NCBI GenBank assembly: GCA_016926855.1
Contig: JAFGNT010000007.1
Coordinates: 1 to 34,367 of the forward strand
Reading direction: 5' to 3'
Source: Methanomicrobiaceae archaeon
Lineage (GTDB): Archaea; Halobacteriota; Methanomicrobia; Methanomicrobiales; Methanomicrobiaceae
DNA length: 34,367 bases
This document shows positions 16,348 through 24,760 of this stretch, piece by piece. The position numbers were made by a program, and so were the translations under genes. The notes beneath the pieces are model-generated. The model saw only the letters and a list, made by a program, of their open reading frames with translations. It ran no database searches and was not told the DNA's origin. Every line of letters starts with the position of its first letter. Position 1 is the stretch's first letter.

Positions 16348-16968
16348 TTATCGGGCGGATTTTGCCACACGCTCACGCTCTTCCTTCTTGCTGACCGAGT
16401 AGCAGCGTGAATCTCCCCCTGCCGCTGCGATAAGCTCATCGGCAAGAACGGCTGCCACCGGTTTCTTCTTCTTGTGTGACGCGTTGCGCACGCCACGGGC
16501 GATGAAGGTAAGCGCGGAGTCCACCCGCCGCTGGGGGGCAGTGTCAACCGATTTCGGCACGTTGATGCCACCGTACTTGAGCCTGACGCTCTCTTCCCGG
16601 GGCCCTGTGTTTGCCATTGCCTCCACGAGCACCTCGACGGGGTTGCGCTTCGTCTTTTTATGGATGATCTCAAAAGCATCCTTGACGATCCGGATGACAA
16701 GCTCCTTTTTCCCGGTGTTGTGCTCTGTCTGCATCAGCTTGTTGATGAGCCGCTCCACAATCAGCATCTCGCTCTTGGCAAACTGCGTGCCGGCAAGCTT
16801 CCCGCATGAATGGGGAACGATCATAGAGTGGATGTTGACATACCTGACAAGGCCGGGATCTTTGATCTCCACTTCGGAGAGGTCCCACTTGTTAAAAAGC
16901 AGGTGTGCTGCCCGTGCTTCACCCGATTTTTCTGCTGCAGTGCCTGCAGCGATTTCTGCATCTGTCAT
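16348..16968 (-). CDS. rps7: 30S ribosomal protein uS7
   Basis: uS7 is the head protein of the small subunit that binds the 3' major domain of 16S rRNA near the E site. Recognisable segments are [60 protein letters not shown] and the basic C-terminal part [12 protein letters not shown]. The 206-residue length is normal for archaea. ATG 16968 has GGAGGT eight nt upstream, and that ribosome site overlaps the rps12 stop. An in-frame TTG 16974 is too close to it. It sits between rps12 and aEF-2, as in most archaea. Confidence 0.97.
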   Translation of the reverse strand: MTDAEIAAGTAAEKSGEARAAHLLFNKWDLSEVEIKDPGLVRYVNIHSMIVPHSCGKLAGTQFAKSEMLIVERLINKLMQTEHNTGKKELVIRIVKDAFEIIHKKTKRNPVEVLVEAMANTGPREESVRLKYGGINVPKSVDTAPQRRVDSALTFIARGVRNASHKKKKPVAAVLADELIAAAGGDSRCYSVSKKEERERVAKSAR

Positions 16969-16974
16969 TGCCAA

Positions 16975-17403
16975 TTACCTCCGCGGTTTCTCTTTCCGGC
17001 CAATGACCATTTCGTGGAGACAGACGTTATTGACCTCGGTCACCTGGAACCGAACCCCGGGAATGTCACCCTTCGATCGGCCGAGACGTCCGCCAATTCC
17101 CTCGATGGTGACCTCGTCGTGTTCGTCAATGAAGTTGATAGCACCGTCTCCGACGGCGAATGCCGTCACCTGGCGGCCATTCTTAATCAGCTGCACGCGC
17201 ACGCACTTTCTGATTGCCGAGTTCGGCTGCTTCGCCTCGACACCGACCTTCTCAAGGACGATGCCGCGCGCCTGAGGCGCGCCTTCGAGCGGGTCTGACT
17301 TTATGTCGAGACCAAGCGCCCGGCGTGAATAATTAACGTCGCGCCATCTGTTGTTTTTGGCGTTGCGCTTACATTTTCTGGCTGCAAATTTTCCATTTCC
17401 CAT
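16975..17403 (-). CDS. rps12: 30S ribosomal protein uS12
   Basis: uS12 is the decoding-centre protein of the small subunit. The protein has [42 protein letters not shown], including the conserved [10 protein letters not shown], and [16 protein letters not shown]. From ATG 17403 it is 142 residues, a normal archaeal length. GAGGG about 8 nt upstream supports this start over the TTG at 17418. It leads the operon with rps7 and aEF-2. The rpl30e-nusA pair that often precedes rps12 in archaea is absent. Confidence 0.97.
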   Translation of the reverse strand: MGNGKFAARKCKRNAKNNRWRDVNYSRRALGLDIKSDPLEGAPQARGIVLEKVGVEAKQPNSAIRKCVRVQLIKNGRQVTAFAVGDGAINFIDEHDEVTIEGIGGRLGRSKGDIPGVRFQVTEVNNVCLHEMVIGRKEKPRR

Positions 17404-17475
17404 TGGATACCCTCGCAAAGTTGGTTTATAGCGTGATGGGCTAACCTCTTTGTGCTATTAACTAACGCGCGAAAT

Positions 17476-17489
17476 TGATATATATATTG
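17476..17489 (-). promoter_or_regulatory. Probable promoter of the rps12-rps7-aEF2 operon
   Basis: On the reverse strand this is ACAATATATATATC, a strong and nearly symmetrical TATA element. Initiation would be near 17455, giving a leader of about 50 nt with the GAGGG ribosome site. Because it is almost palindromic it could also drive forward transcription. Confidence 0.45.
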
Positions 17490-17643
17490 TGGCTGAGAGG
17501 ATTCTGCTCTTTCGCGGGAATAGCCGGATTCTCCGATTTTTTAGCAGAAACCGGAGGCATTCACCCCCTGTTCCCCTCCGCCGCGGCCACCGTATATCAG
17601 ATTTCTAGCCATTGTACTACGAGTCCCGGCGTATTAAACACTC

Positions 17644-17679
17644 GTCTCACGTCCCGGAGTAATGAGACAGGATTTTTTT
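17644..17679 (+). terminator. Hairpin plus T8 in the rps12-queD gap
   Basis: GTCTCA (17644-17649) and TGAGAC (17663-17668) can pair, and a run of T follows at 17672-17679. This is an intrinsic-terminator-like arrangement on the forward strand, yet no gene is recognised upstream on that strand. It may end a short non-coding transcript begun at the symmetrical TATA near 17480. Confidence 0.35.
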
Positions 17680-17705
17680 CACTTTAAGTGAGAAAGAGCG
17701 TACCG

Positions 17706-17819
17706 ATGAATTCTTCATCCTGTGCCGGGAGTGTGACGGCCGAAGCGATCCTGCTCCATGCCGGACTGCTCGCACTCACCCTTCCGGGAGCGGTGGTCCT
17801 CGCCGGGTCTCCCCGATGA
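17706..17819 (+). CDS. Possible 37-residue hydrophobic microprotein
   Basis: An ATG frame of 37 codons encodes a protein with a single hydrophobic segment, AILLHAGLLALTLPGAVVLAG, that could span the membrane. It ends in SPR and has GC-rich third positions like the neighbours. No clear ribosome site exists. The TATA-like CTTTAAG just upstream is inside a TCACTT-T-AAGTGA inverted repeat (17679-17691). The stop codon touches the TATA box of queD. I do not recognise a family; it may be chance. Confidence 0.25.
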   Translation: MNSSSCAGSVTAEAILLHAGLLALTLPGAVVLAGSPR

Positions 17820-17826
17820 TTATAAG
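17819..17826 (+). promoter_or_regulatory. TATA box of the queDEC operon
   Basis: ATTATAAG is centred about 28 nt before ATG 17851, and no ribosome site lies between. This points to a leaderless queD message. Confidence 0.5.
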
Positions 17827-17850
17827 CCTGCGAATACAAATGCTGTACGA

Positions 17851-18264
17851 ATGGAAACCCGCATCTACAAGGAGGTATTTTTCGAGGCCAGTCACCGGCT
17901 TTTCCACTACAAGGGAAAGTGCTACCGGCTCCACGGCCACCAGTGGCGGGTTGAGGTATGGATGGATGGAAAAGTGGACTCCGAAAGCGGCATCCTCGTG
18001 GATTATAATCTCATTAAGGAAGTCGTGCACCGGTACGACCACCAGGTCATCCTCAACCGCGATGATCCGATGGTTGCGTGCCTTTCGCAGTTCCAGGAAG
18101 TAATCACTACCGACGGGGATCCGACGAGCGAACATCTTGCCGCCCTTCTTGCGGGCCAGATAACAGAAGCGTGTGCGGGAGCGGGAACTCCTGCGCGGGT
18201 ACGAAAAATCCGTGTCTGGGAATCAACGAGCTGTTATGCCGAGTGTAGTCATGAAGATCTGTGA
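17851..18264 (+). CDS. queD: 6-carboxy-5,6,7,8-tetrahydropterin synthase QueD (6-pyruvoyl-tetrahydropterin synthase family)
   Basis: QueD makes 6-carboxytetrahydropterin from dihydroneopterin triphosphate, the second step to preQ0. In archaea preQ0 goes into archaeosine of tRNA. The zinc ligands are His15, His28 and His30 (SHRLFHYKGKCYRLHGH), with Cys24 as the catalytic cysteine. ILVDYNLIK, LNRDD and the PTSEHLAALLAGQI segment are family features. Length is 137 residues. ATG 17851 was chosen on the leaderless promoter and homology; upstream in-frame codons from 17758 would give an unrelated basic tail. Its end overlaps queE by 14 nt. Confidence 0.93.
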   Translation: METRIYKEVFFEASHRLFHYKGKCYRLHGHQWRVEVWMDGKVDSESGILVDYNLIKEVVHRYDHQVILNRDDPMVACLSQFQEVITTDGDPTSEHLAALLAGQITEACAGAGTPARVRKIRVWESTSCYAECSHEDL

Positions 18265-18859
18265 GATATTCAAGAGCCTTCAGGGCGAAGGACGAAACCA
18301 GGGGCGTCCCTGCATCTTTATCCGGCTGGCGGGCTGCAACCTTGATTGTGCATGGTGCGATACGCCCCACGCGAAAGAAGAGGGTAAAGAGGCGGAAATC
18401 GATGCTATTCTCGATTATGCTTGGCGTCTGACGGGGGATCATTTCTGCATCACGGGCGGCGAACCGCTGCTGCAGGGGGAAGAGCTGCTGCCGCTGATCC
18501 GCCGCCTCCATATGGCATCCAAGACGGTCGAAATCGAGACGAACGGCACGGTTGACTTCCGCCCGTTCCAACGCTTCGCCTCGATCTGCATGGACGTAAA
18601 ATGCCCCTCGTCCGGGGAAAAGAGCAATCTGACGCTGCTTGAATTCATCAGGAGCGAGGATTCCGTAAAATTTGTCGTCGCAGATGAACGCGACTGCGCC
18701 TATGCGCGGAAGATTCTGGCACGGTTTCCGGTACGGGGTGAGGTGTTTATCTCCCCTGTCGAGGGAAGCGATGCCGGAGCCATAGCCAAGTTTCTCATCA
18801 CGTACAATATACCCGCCCGGTTCCAGCTGCAGCTGCACAAGTGCATCGGGGTGAAGTGA
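18251..18859 (+). CDS. queE: 7-carboxy-7-deazaguanine synthase QueE (radical SAM)
   Basis: QueE contracts the ring of carboxytetrahydropterin to 7-carboxy-7-deazaguanine using S-adenosylmethionine and Mg2+. The sequence begins MKICEIFKSLQGEGRNQGRP. The cluster motif CNLDCAWC (Cys29, 33, 36; CX3CX2C) is followed by DTPH. FCITGGEPLLQ and VEIETNGT are the SAM-binding regions. Length is 202 residues. ATG 18251 fits the family start; ATG 18236 would add five residues. The start lies inside queD and the stop overlaps the queC start by one base, which indicates coupled translation. Confidence 0.94.
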   Translation: MKICEIFKSLQGEGRNQGRPCIFIRLAGCNLDCAWCDTPHAKEEGKEAEIDAILDYAWRLTGDHFCITGGEPLLQGEELLPLIRRLHMASKTVEIETNGTVDFRPFQRFASICMDVKCPSSGEKSNLTLLEFIRSEDSVKFVVADERDCAYARKILARFPVRGEVFISPVEGSDAGAIAKFLITYNIPARFQLQLHKCIGVK

Positions 18860-19527
18860 TGCGTAAAGCGGTATGTCTCCTTTCGGGAGGGATGGATTCG
18901 ACGACGCTCGCCTATGTCGCACGGGACATGGGATACGCAATCTGCGGCCTTCACATGAGCTACGGACAGCTGACTGAGATAAAGGAGCGCGAGTGCGCCC
19001 GGATCATCGCAGAAAAACTCGGCGCTGTGGAATTAATGGAAATCACGCTTGAGCATCTGCTCAGGTTCGGGAAGAGCAGCCTGACCGACCGGTCGCTCTC
19101 CGTGGGCGATCATGACGGAAACGGAAAAGGCATCCCCAATACATACGTGCCGTTCCGGAACGCGAACCTGCTCTCAATTGCAACGAGTTATGCCGAGTCC
19201 TCCGGTGCCGAGGCGATCTTTATCGGCGTGCAGGCGTCGGATTATGCAGGATATCCTGACTGCCGGCCGGAGTTTGTGGAGGCATTTCAGCAGGTCATCG
19301 ATACCGGGACGGCGGACAACACCCATATCCGGCTGATGTCGCCGTTCGTACACCTGAACAAGACCGATATTATCAGGCGCGGGCTTGCACTCGGGGTGCC
19401 TTACGAGGACACCTGGTCCTGCTACCGGAGCAATGCGCCTGCGTGCGGGAGATGTGATTCGTGCCACTACCGGCTGCAGGCTTTTCGCGAGGCCGGAGTT
19501 CCGGATCCGATCGAATACGGGGACTGA
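18859..19527 (+). CDS. queC: 7-cyano-7-deazaguanine (preQ0) synthase QueC
   Basis: QueC converts 7-carboxy-7-deazaguanine and ammonia to preQ0 at the cost of ATP. The PP-loop SGGMDSTT is at residues 9-16. GIPNTYVPFRNANLLSIA is the QueC signature. A C-terminal zinc site is formed by WSCYRSNAPACGRCDSCHYR, with four cysteines. Length is 222 residues. ATG 18859 overlaps the queE stop, and GGGGTGA lies about 5 nt upstream. With queD and queE it completes the path from dihydroneopterin triphosphate to preQ0. The transglycosylase (TgtA) and archaeosine synthase are not in the window. Confidence 0.95.
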   Translation: MRKAVCLLSGGMDSTTLAYVARDMGYAICGLHMSYGQLTEIKERECARIIAEKLGAVELMEITLEHLLRFGKSSLTDRSLSVGDHDGNGKGIPNTYVPFRNANLLSIATSYAESSGAEAIFIGVQASDYAGYPDCRPEFVEAFQQVIDTGTADNTHIRLMSPFVHLNKTDIIRRGLALGVPYEDTWSCYRSNAPACGRCDSCHYRLQAFREAGVPDPIEYGD

Positions 19528-19535
19528 TTCCAGTG

Positions 19536-20030
19536 ATGGAGATATACCGCGGCAAACGCATGGTGATAGAGAAAACGAACGTGTTCCTCCCGTCCGGCGG
19601 GTCGAAAGAGCGAATCGTCGTGCGGCCCGGAAAGGCGGTTGCCATCCTGCCGTGCGACGGGGATGAATGCGTGCTGATCCGCCAGTACAGGCATGCGATT
19701 GGCCGGTGGATCTACGAGGCGCCGGCAGGGACGATGGACGCGGGAGAGATCCCGGAGGAGACTGCCCGGCGGGAGCTCATTGAGGAGACGGGAATGGCTG
19801 CCACGATGATCGAACCGAAAGGGTGCATTTACACGACGCCCGGGTATACCGACGAGGTGATCTACCTCTTCGGGGCGTCGGGGCTCGCGCCCTCGGATGC
19901 CCATACACCCGACGAGGACGAGATGATCGAGGTGGTGCACGTGTCACGCGACGAGATGCACCGGATGATCGAGGACGGGCGAATTGTCGATGCGAAGACA
20001 ATCTGCCTTGCATACCGGTGCCTGAGGTGA
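19536..20030 (+). CDS. Nudix hydrolase, ADP-ribose pyrophosphatase-like
   Basis: This is a 164-residue Nudix protein. The full Nudix box is GTMDAGEIPEETARRELIEE, continuing TGM. The preceding RQYRHAIGRWIYEAPAG segment and the later YTTPGYTDEVIYLF are typical of the ADP-ribose pyrophosphatase group, which cleaves ADP-ribose to AMP and ribose 5-phosphate. The true substrate cannot be read from sequence. ATG 19536 was chosen; GTG 19533 immediately precedes it. It begins 8 nt after queC and is probably on the same transcript. It could therefore act on a pteridine or nucleotide intermediate, but this is speculation. Confidence 0.88.
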   Translation: MEIYRGKRMVIEKTNVFLPSGGSKERIVVRPGKAVAILPCDGDECVLIRQYRHAIGRWIYEAPAGTMDAGEIPEETARRELIEETGMAATMIEPKGCIYTTPGYTDEVIYLFGASGLAPSDAHTPDEDEMIEVVHVSRDEMHRMIEDGRIVDAKTICLAYRCLR

Positions 20031-20035
20031 TGACG

Positions 20036-20899
20036 ATGCGGACACTCTTCTCCCTTGTCGTCTGTGCGGCCGTCCTCTGCGCCGCGGCCGGATGTTCGGC
20101 ACCTGAGGCTCCGCAGGCATCGTATCTGCTCGGTGAGGACGGGCGCCTGATCATAAAAGCGGTCCCTCCCGATTATACGGAGACTCGTGTTAACGCAAGC
20201 GGCGGAGTCACGATCAGCCATATTACCTTCGCCAATCCCGGCGGCCCGGTCTCTGCACTTCTCGCGGCGCCGGACAATCCGGTGGCGGCAATCGTTTTCG
20301 TCCCGGGAGCGGGCGTGAAGGTAGCCGCCCATCTCGAACGTGCGGAGGCCTATGCAGCGGCCGGCATCGCGTTCTGTGTGGTCGATCCCCGGGGGAACGG
20401 CGATGAAACGCCGGGGTATTCGTTCGACATCCAGCGCGACTTTACCCTGTACCAGGAGGGAAAATGGCCGCAGGTATACCGGGTGGTGACCGACCTCATC
20501 ATCACGCGGGAAATGCTCGAAAAACGGTACGGTGTTCCCGTGTATGCCATGGGATCGAGTAACGGCGGGCACTATACCGCCCTTGCCGTTGCAGCTGATC
20601 CGTCTTTTGCCGGATGGTCCGGGATCTCGACTTCCGGGTACGGCGGGGCGGCGGCACAGTTCGAAGGCGATTTGCGCCTGTTTATCCTGAGTATCGATCC
20701 GGATACTGCCGTCGGGTATATCTCGCCGCGGCCCGTCCGCGTCTATCATTCCATAGATGACATGGTGATCCCGTATGCCGACGGCATGGCGCTCTTTAAC
20801 CATGCCCGTGAACCGAAGGACTTCATTGCTTTCAACGGCACGCACGGCATCAATACCGAGGTTGATGCGATGGTTATGGCCGATGTGCTCACCTTTTAA
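20036..20899 (+). CDS. Lipoprotein alpha/beta hydrolase
   Basis: A signal peptide ends in the lipobox-like LCAAAGC, with Cys20 as the likely lipidation site, so the protein should sit on the outer face of the membrane. The alpha/beta-hydrolase parts are FVPGAGVKVAAHLERA (oxyanion region), VVDPRGNGDE, the nucleophile elbow MGSSNGGH (Gly-Ser-Ser-Asn-Gly), the acidic SIDDMVIP and the final His in FNGTHGIN. A complete Ser-Asp-His triad is visible. Length is 287 residues. ATG 20036 is favoured because GAGGTGAT ends 4 nt upstream; ATG 20030 is too close. The substrate is unknown. Confidence 0.83.
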   Translation: MRTLFSLVVCAAVLCAAAGCSAPEAPQASYLLGEDGRLIIKAVPPDYTETRVNASGGVTISHITFANPGGPVSALLAAPDNPVAAIVFVPGAGVKVAAHLERAEAYAAAGIAFCVVDPRGNGDETPGYSFDIQRDFTLYQEGKWPQVYRVVTDLIITREMLEKRYGVPVYAMGSSNGGHYTALAVAADPSFAGWSGISTSGYGGAAAQFEGDLRLFILSIDPDTAVGYISPRPVRVYHSIDDMVIPYADGMALFNHAREPKDFIAFNGTHGINTEVDAMVMADVLTF

Positions 20900-20913
20900 T
20901 TGGCGAGGCTCGA

Positions 20914-20924
20914 ATAATATATAA
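20914..20924 (+). promoter_or_regulatory. TATA box upstream of prf1
   Basis: AATAATATATAA is a good TATA element about 30 nt before ATG 20951. It predicts a start near 20945 and little or no leader. It probably drives prf1-argS-taw1-sepS as one unit. Confidence 0.5.
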
Positions 20925-20950
20925 TTCTTGGAAAATGGGGACAGTGGTGA

Positions 20951-22222
20951 ATGGCAGGAACAGCAGAGATGGATGATGCCCGGAAACGGTATGAATTCAA
21001 AAAGACTCTTGAAAAACTCGCGGCGAAGGAGGGGAGCGGAACAGAACTTATTACAATCTACATTCCCCCCGACAAGCAGATTCACGACGTTACCAGTCAG
21101 CTGCGTGACGAATTCGGTCAGTGCGCCAATATCAAGAGCAAACAGACACGGTCGAATGTCCAGAGCGCCATATCTTCGGTTCTTTCCCGCCTGAAATACT
21201 ATAACCGTCCGCCGGAAAACGGGATGGCAGTATTCTGCGGTACGATCAAGCTCGGCGGTGACCGTACCGATCTGGAATGCACTATTATCGAACCGCCCGA
21301 CCCCCTCGGCCTCTATATGTACCGGTGCAGCTCGAACTTCGAGCTCGAGCCTCTCCGGCAGATGCTCCACGAAAAGGAAGTTTATGGCCTGATCGTGATC
21401 GACCGGCGCGAGGCGTATATCGGTTTTCTCCGCGGCAACCGTATCGAACCCATATCGGGAGTCCATTCGACGGTTCCCGGCAAACAGCGTAAAGGCGGTC
21501 AGTCCGCAATGCGGTTTCAGCGCCTGCGGCTGATTGCAATCAACGAGTACTACAAGAAGGTCGGCGACCGTGCATCAGAGATATTCCTCGCCGAGAAGGA
21601 CTTTTTCGAACGGTTCAAGGGCGTGCTGATCGGCGGTCCGACTCCGACAAAGGAGGAGTTCAATGATGGTGCGTTCCTGCACCACGAACTCCAGAAACGG
21701 ATTCTCGGCCTCTTTGATGTGAGTTATACGAACGAAAACGGGCTCTCTGAGCTCGTTGATGCGGCGGAAGACGCCCTCCGCGGTGTCGAAGTGATGAAGG
21801 AAAAGCGCGTGATGGACCGTTTCTTCAAGGAGCTCGTGAAGGAAAACGGTCTCGCTGCGTATGGCGAGGAGAGCGTCCGCAAAAACCTTGAACTCGGGGC
21901 GGTCGATATCCTCCTCCTCTCCGGAAATCTCAGGAAGTCGCGCCTGCGCATCAGGTGCCAGAACTGCGGGGCGGAAGAGGAGCAGACGGTGCAGATGGAG
22001 CCGGGGAAGAGTGCGAAGGATATGGAGTTCGGTAACTGCGAAAAATGCAGCGCTCCCCGTTTTCTTGAAGACGAGACGGATATCATCGACGAATTGACGG
22101 ATTTTGCGGACCAGAGCAATACGAAAGTCGAGATCATCACTGATGATTTCGAGGAAGGATCGATGCTCTATAACGCATTCGGCGGCATTGCTGCGATACT
22201 GAGATACAGGACGGGACTGTGA
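20951..22222 (+). CDS. prf1: Peptide chain release factor aRF1
   Basis: aRF1 recognises all three stop codons in archaea and triggers peptide release. The codon-recognition motif NIKS is at residues 60-63, the catalytic GGQ at 182-184 (GKQRKGGQSAMRFQRLR). The C-terminal domain 3 has a two-pair cysteine zinc-ribbon-like segment (CQNCGAEEEQ and CEKCSAPRF). The 423-residue length is normal. The stop codon overlaps the argS start by one base. It is the first gene of a translation-related operon. Confidence 0.96.
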   Translation: MAGTAEMDDARKRYEFKKTLEKLAAKEGSGTELITIYIPPDKQIHDVTSQLRDEFGQCANIKSKQTRSNVQSAISSVLSRLKYYNRPPENGMAVFCGTIKLGGDRTDLECTIIEPPDPLGLYMYRCSSNFELEPLRQMLHEKEVYGLIVIDRREAYIGFLRGNRIEPISGVHSTVPGKQRKGGQSAMRFQRLRLIAINEYYKKVGDRASEIFLAEKDFFERFKGVLIGGPTPTKEEFNDGAFLHHELQKRILGLFDVSYTNENGLSELVDAAEDALRGVEVMKEKRVMDRFFKELVKENGLAAYGEESVRKNLELGAVDILLLSGNLRKSRLRIRCQNCGAEEEQTVQMEPGKSAKDMEFGNCEKCSAPRFLEDETDIIDELTDFADQSNTKVEIITDDFEEGSMLYNAFGGIAAILRYRTGL

Positions 22223-23886
22223 TGTACTATACTGTCTACAACGAGATACGCGAGGCGCTGGCCGTATGCACGGGCAGTGAGGAGGCCGACCTGACCGATG
22301 CCGGGGAACACGCAGATCTCGCTTCAACGGTCGCTTTCCGCCTCGCAAAAGTCCGGAAAATGGCACCGGTCAGAATCGCTGCGGAGCTTGCGGAGGAGCT
22401 TCGGCCGATCCTCGAATCGCGGGATGTTTTCGTCGAGGCGACGGGCCCCTATATCAACTTCAGGTTTGGTATGTCCTATGTGCAGGGCGCGGTAAGGGCT
22501 GCACTGGCACCCGGATTCGGGGCGCTGCCGGTGAAAACAGAGCGCGTCTGCATTGAGCACACGAGTGCCAACCCGAACGGTCCGCTCCACGTGGGCCACA
22601 TCAGGAACTCCATTATCGGCGATTCGCTTGCAAGGGCGTTCCGGAAAGCGGGATATCCGCTGGAGGTGGAGTACTATATCAACGACATGGGCCGTCAGAT
22701 CGCGATCGTCTCATGGGGTTTTTCGCATCTTGGAATCGATCGCCGGGAAAATGAGAAGGCGGACCATTACGTTGCACGCGTCTATATCGCTGCAAACCGG
22801 GCATTAGAAGCCGATCCTTCGATTAAAGAAGAGATTGAACGCAGGATGGCGCTTATCGAGCGGGGTGACCCGGAGATGGTTATCGCGTTTAGAAAAGTGG
22901 TGGATCTCTGTGTGGGCGGCATCAGGGAAACCCTCGCACGCCTCAATGTCACCCACGACCGGTTTGTGCGGGAGAACGATTTTGTCCGTAACCACCACAT
23001 GCAGGGTGTGATCGGGCGCCTTAAACTCCTGCCCGAAGCGCAGAACGACGGTACGTTGTCGCTCGATCTCTCGGCGTTCGGATTCGAGAAGGAGTACGTG
23101 ATCCGCCGGAGTGACGGAACGTCGGTGTACGCTGCCCGCGATCTCGCGTACCACGAGTGGAAAGCGCACAATTTCGACGTGGTCATCGACGTCCTCGGTG
23201 CGGATCACAAGCTGATTGGTGCCCAGCTTCAGGCGACGCTCCCCCTGCTCGGTGTCCTGCCGCCCGAGATCGTACACTTTGAATTCGTTTCCCTGCCCGA
23301 GGGATCGATGAGCACTCGTGCGGGCACATTCGTATCGGCGGACGAGCTGATTGACGAGGTGACGGCGCGGGCATTTGACGAGGTGACGGTGCGGCGCCCC
23401 GAACTTCCCGAGGACGAACGGCGCGATATCGCCCGTTCCGTGGCCGTAGGCGCAATCAGGTACGATATTATCCGTGTATCGCCGGAGAAGAGCACCGTCT
23501 TCGACTGGAAGGAGGCCCTGAACTTCGAGCGCCAGAGCGCTCCCTATATCCAGTATGCCCATGCCCGGGCGAGCAGCATTCTGGAAAAAGCGGGTGGTTA
23601 CGAGGAGGCGTTTTCGTTCGCCACCGACCATGAGATCCGGCTGGCAAAACAGATTGCCCGGTTCCCCCGTGTGATTGAGTTGGTTGTCACCGAACGGCGT
23701 CCGCACCTGCTTTCGATCTACGCACGGGAACTGGCGGATCTCTTCAATACCTTTTACCGGTACGATCCGGTGTTAAAAAGCGAGGGCGAAACGAGGAACA
23801 GTCGCTTAACGCTCGTGCGGGCGGCGCAAAACACGCTGAAAGAAGCACTGGAGACACTCGGTATCGATGCACTCGGAAGCATGTAA
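22222..23886 (+). CDS. argS: Arginyl-tRNA synthetase
   Basis: This class I synthetase charges tRNA-Arg. The N-terminal additional domain (residues ~1-105) binds the tRNA D-loop region. EHTSANPNGPLHVGH contains the HIGH-type motif at 123-126, with YINDMGRQ just after. FVSLPEGSMSTRAG carries the degenerate KMSK motif. The C-terminal anticodon-binding domain ends with NTFYRYDPVL and TLVRAAQNTLKEALETLGI. Length is 554 residues. ATG 22222 overlaps the prf1 stop. Its own last 20 nt overlap taw1. Confidence 0.96.
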   Translation: MYYTVYNEIREALAVCTGSEEADLTDAGEHADLASTVAFRLAKVRKMAPVRIAAELAEELRPILESRDVFVEATGPYINFRFGMSYVQGAVRAALAPGFGALPVKTERVCIEHTSANPNGPLHVGHIRNSIIGDSLARAFRKAGYPLEVEYYINDMGRQIAIVSWGFSHLGIDRRENEKADHYVARVYIAANRALEADPSIKEEIERRMALIERGDPEMVIAFRKVVDLCVGGIRETLARLNVTHDRFVRENDFVRNHHMQGVIGRLKLLPEAQNDGTLSLDLSAFGFEKEYVIRRSDGTSVYAARDLAYHEWKAHNFDVVIDVLGADHKLIGAQLQATLPLLGVLPPEIVHFEFVSLPEGSMSTRAGTFVSADELIDEVTARAFDEVTVRRPELPEDERRDIARSVAVGAIRYDIIRVSPEKSTVFDWKEALNFERQSAPYIQYAHARASSILEKAGGYEEAFSFATDHEIRLAKQIARFPRVIELVVTERRPHLLSIYARELADLFNTFYRYDPVLKSEGETRNSRLTLVRAAQNTLKEALETLGIDALGSM

Positions 23887-24760
23887 GTCCCTGAGAAAAC
23901 AGGGGTACCAGTTTTTTTCCGCTACCTCGTCCGCTGCCCTCAAACCCTGTATGTGGAACGTCCGGGCACTCCGGGGCGGTGAAAAATGCTACAAACACCG
24001 TTTTTACGGCATCGACAGTCACCGGTGTGTCCAGATGACGCCGACGCTCCGCTGCAACCAGCGCTGCCTCTTCTGCTGGCGTTCGATGGAGCACGAGATC
24101 ACGAATGAAGAAGAGATTGAGCCTGCCCTGATCCTGGAACGGCTCCGCAAACTGCAGAAGAAGGGCCTTTCGGGCCACAAGGTTTCACCGCTGGTGACCC
24201 CGGAAGCGTGGGAGGAAGCGATGTCGCCTACGATGGTCGCCATCTCGCTTTCCGGAGAGCCGACCTGCTATTCGCGCCTGCCTGAGCTTGTGGACCTCTT
24301 ATCCCGGGAATATACGACATTCCTCGTCTCGAACGGCACCCGTCCCTGGGTACTTGAGCGCTGCCGCCCGTTCCAGCTCTACATCTCTCTCGATGCACCG
24401 GACGAGGAGACGTACCTGCGGCTCTGCCGCCCGATGGGGGACTTCTGGGAGCAGGTGCAGGAGAGCCTCTCCCTCCTTTCCTCCCGCCGGTCCGCCATCC
24501 GCATAACACTGGTCAGGGGCTGGAACGATTTTAACCCGGAGGCATATGCCCGCATGATCCAGGATTCGGGAACACGGTTTGTCGAGGTGAAGGGGTACAT
24601 GCATCTCGGGTACAGCTGCCGTCGCCTGGAGCGGTCATGCATGCCCGACCATGCAGAGGTCGCCCTGTTTGCACAGTCAATCGCTAAATACTGTGACTAT
24701 GAATGTATTGATGAAAGCCCGGTGTCCCGGGTGGTTTGTATGGAGCGGCGAGACGTATGA
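23867..24760 (+). CDS. taw1: 4-demethylwyosine synthase Taw1 (TYW1-like, radical SAM)
   Basis: Taw1 builds the tricyclic base of wyosine on G37 of tRNA-Phe from N1-methylguanosine and pyruvate. The radical-SAM cluster motif CNQRCLFC uses Cys63, 67 and 70. [19 protein letters not shown] supplies the preceding conserved cysteines for the auxiliary cluster. [20 protein letters not shown] and [18 protein letters not shown] follow as in the family, and [13 protein letters not shown] is near the end. Length is 297 residues. It starts within argS and its stop overlaps the sepS start (ATGA), so translation is likely coupled. Confidence 0.92.
   Translation: MHSEACKSLRKQGYQFFSATSSAALKPCMWNVRALRGGEKCYKHRFYGIDSHRCVQMTPTLRCNQRCLFCWRSMEHEITNEEEIEPALILERLRKLQKKGLSGHKVSPLVTPEAWEEAMSPTMVAISLSGEPTCYSRLPELVDLLSREYTTFLVSNGTRPWVLERCRPFQLYISLDAPDEETYLRLCRPMGDFWEQVQESLSLLSSRRSAIRITLVRGWNDFNPEAYARMIQDSGTRFVEVKGYMHLGYSCRRLERSCMPDHAEVALFAQSIAKYCDYECIDESPVSRVVCMERRDV

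Noticed and set aside
17585-17640. tRNA-like 5' half on the reverse strand (GCCGGGACTCGTAGTACAAT...)
   Set aside because: No matching T-arm or 3' acceptor strand can be found, and the D-arm does not pair properly.
19862-21466. 534-codon reverse frame across the Nudix, hydrolase and prf1 genes
   Set aside because: Antisense to three well-supported genes; no motif.
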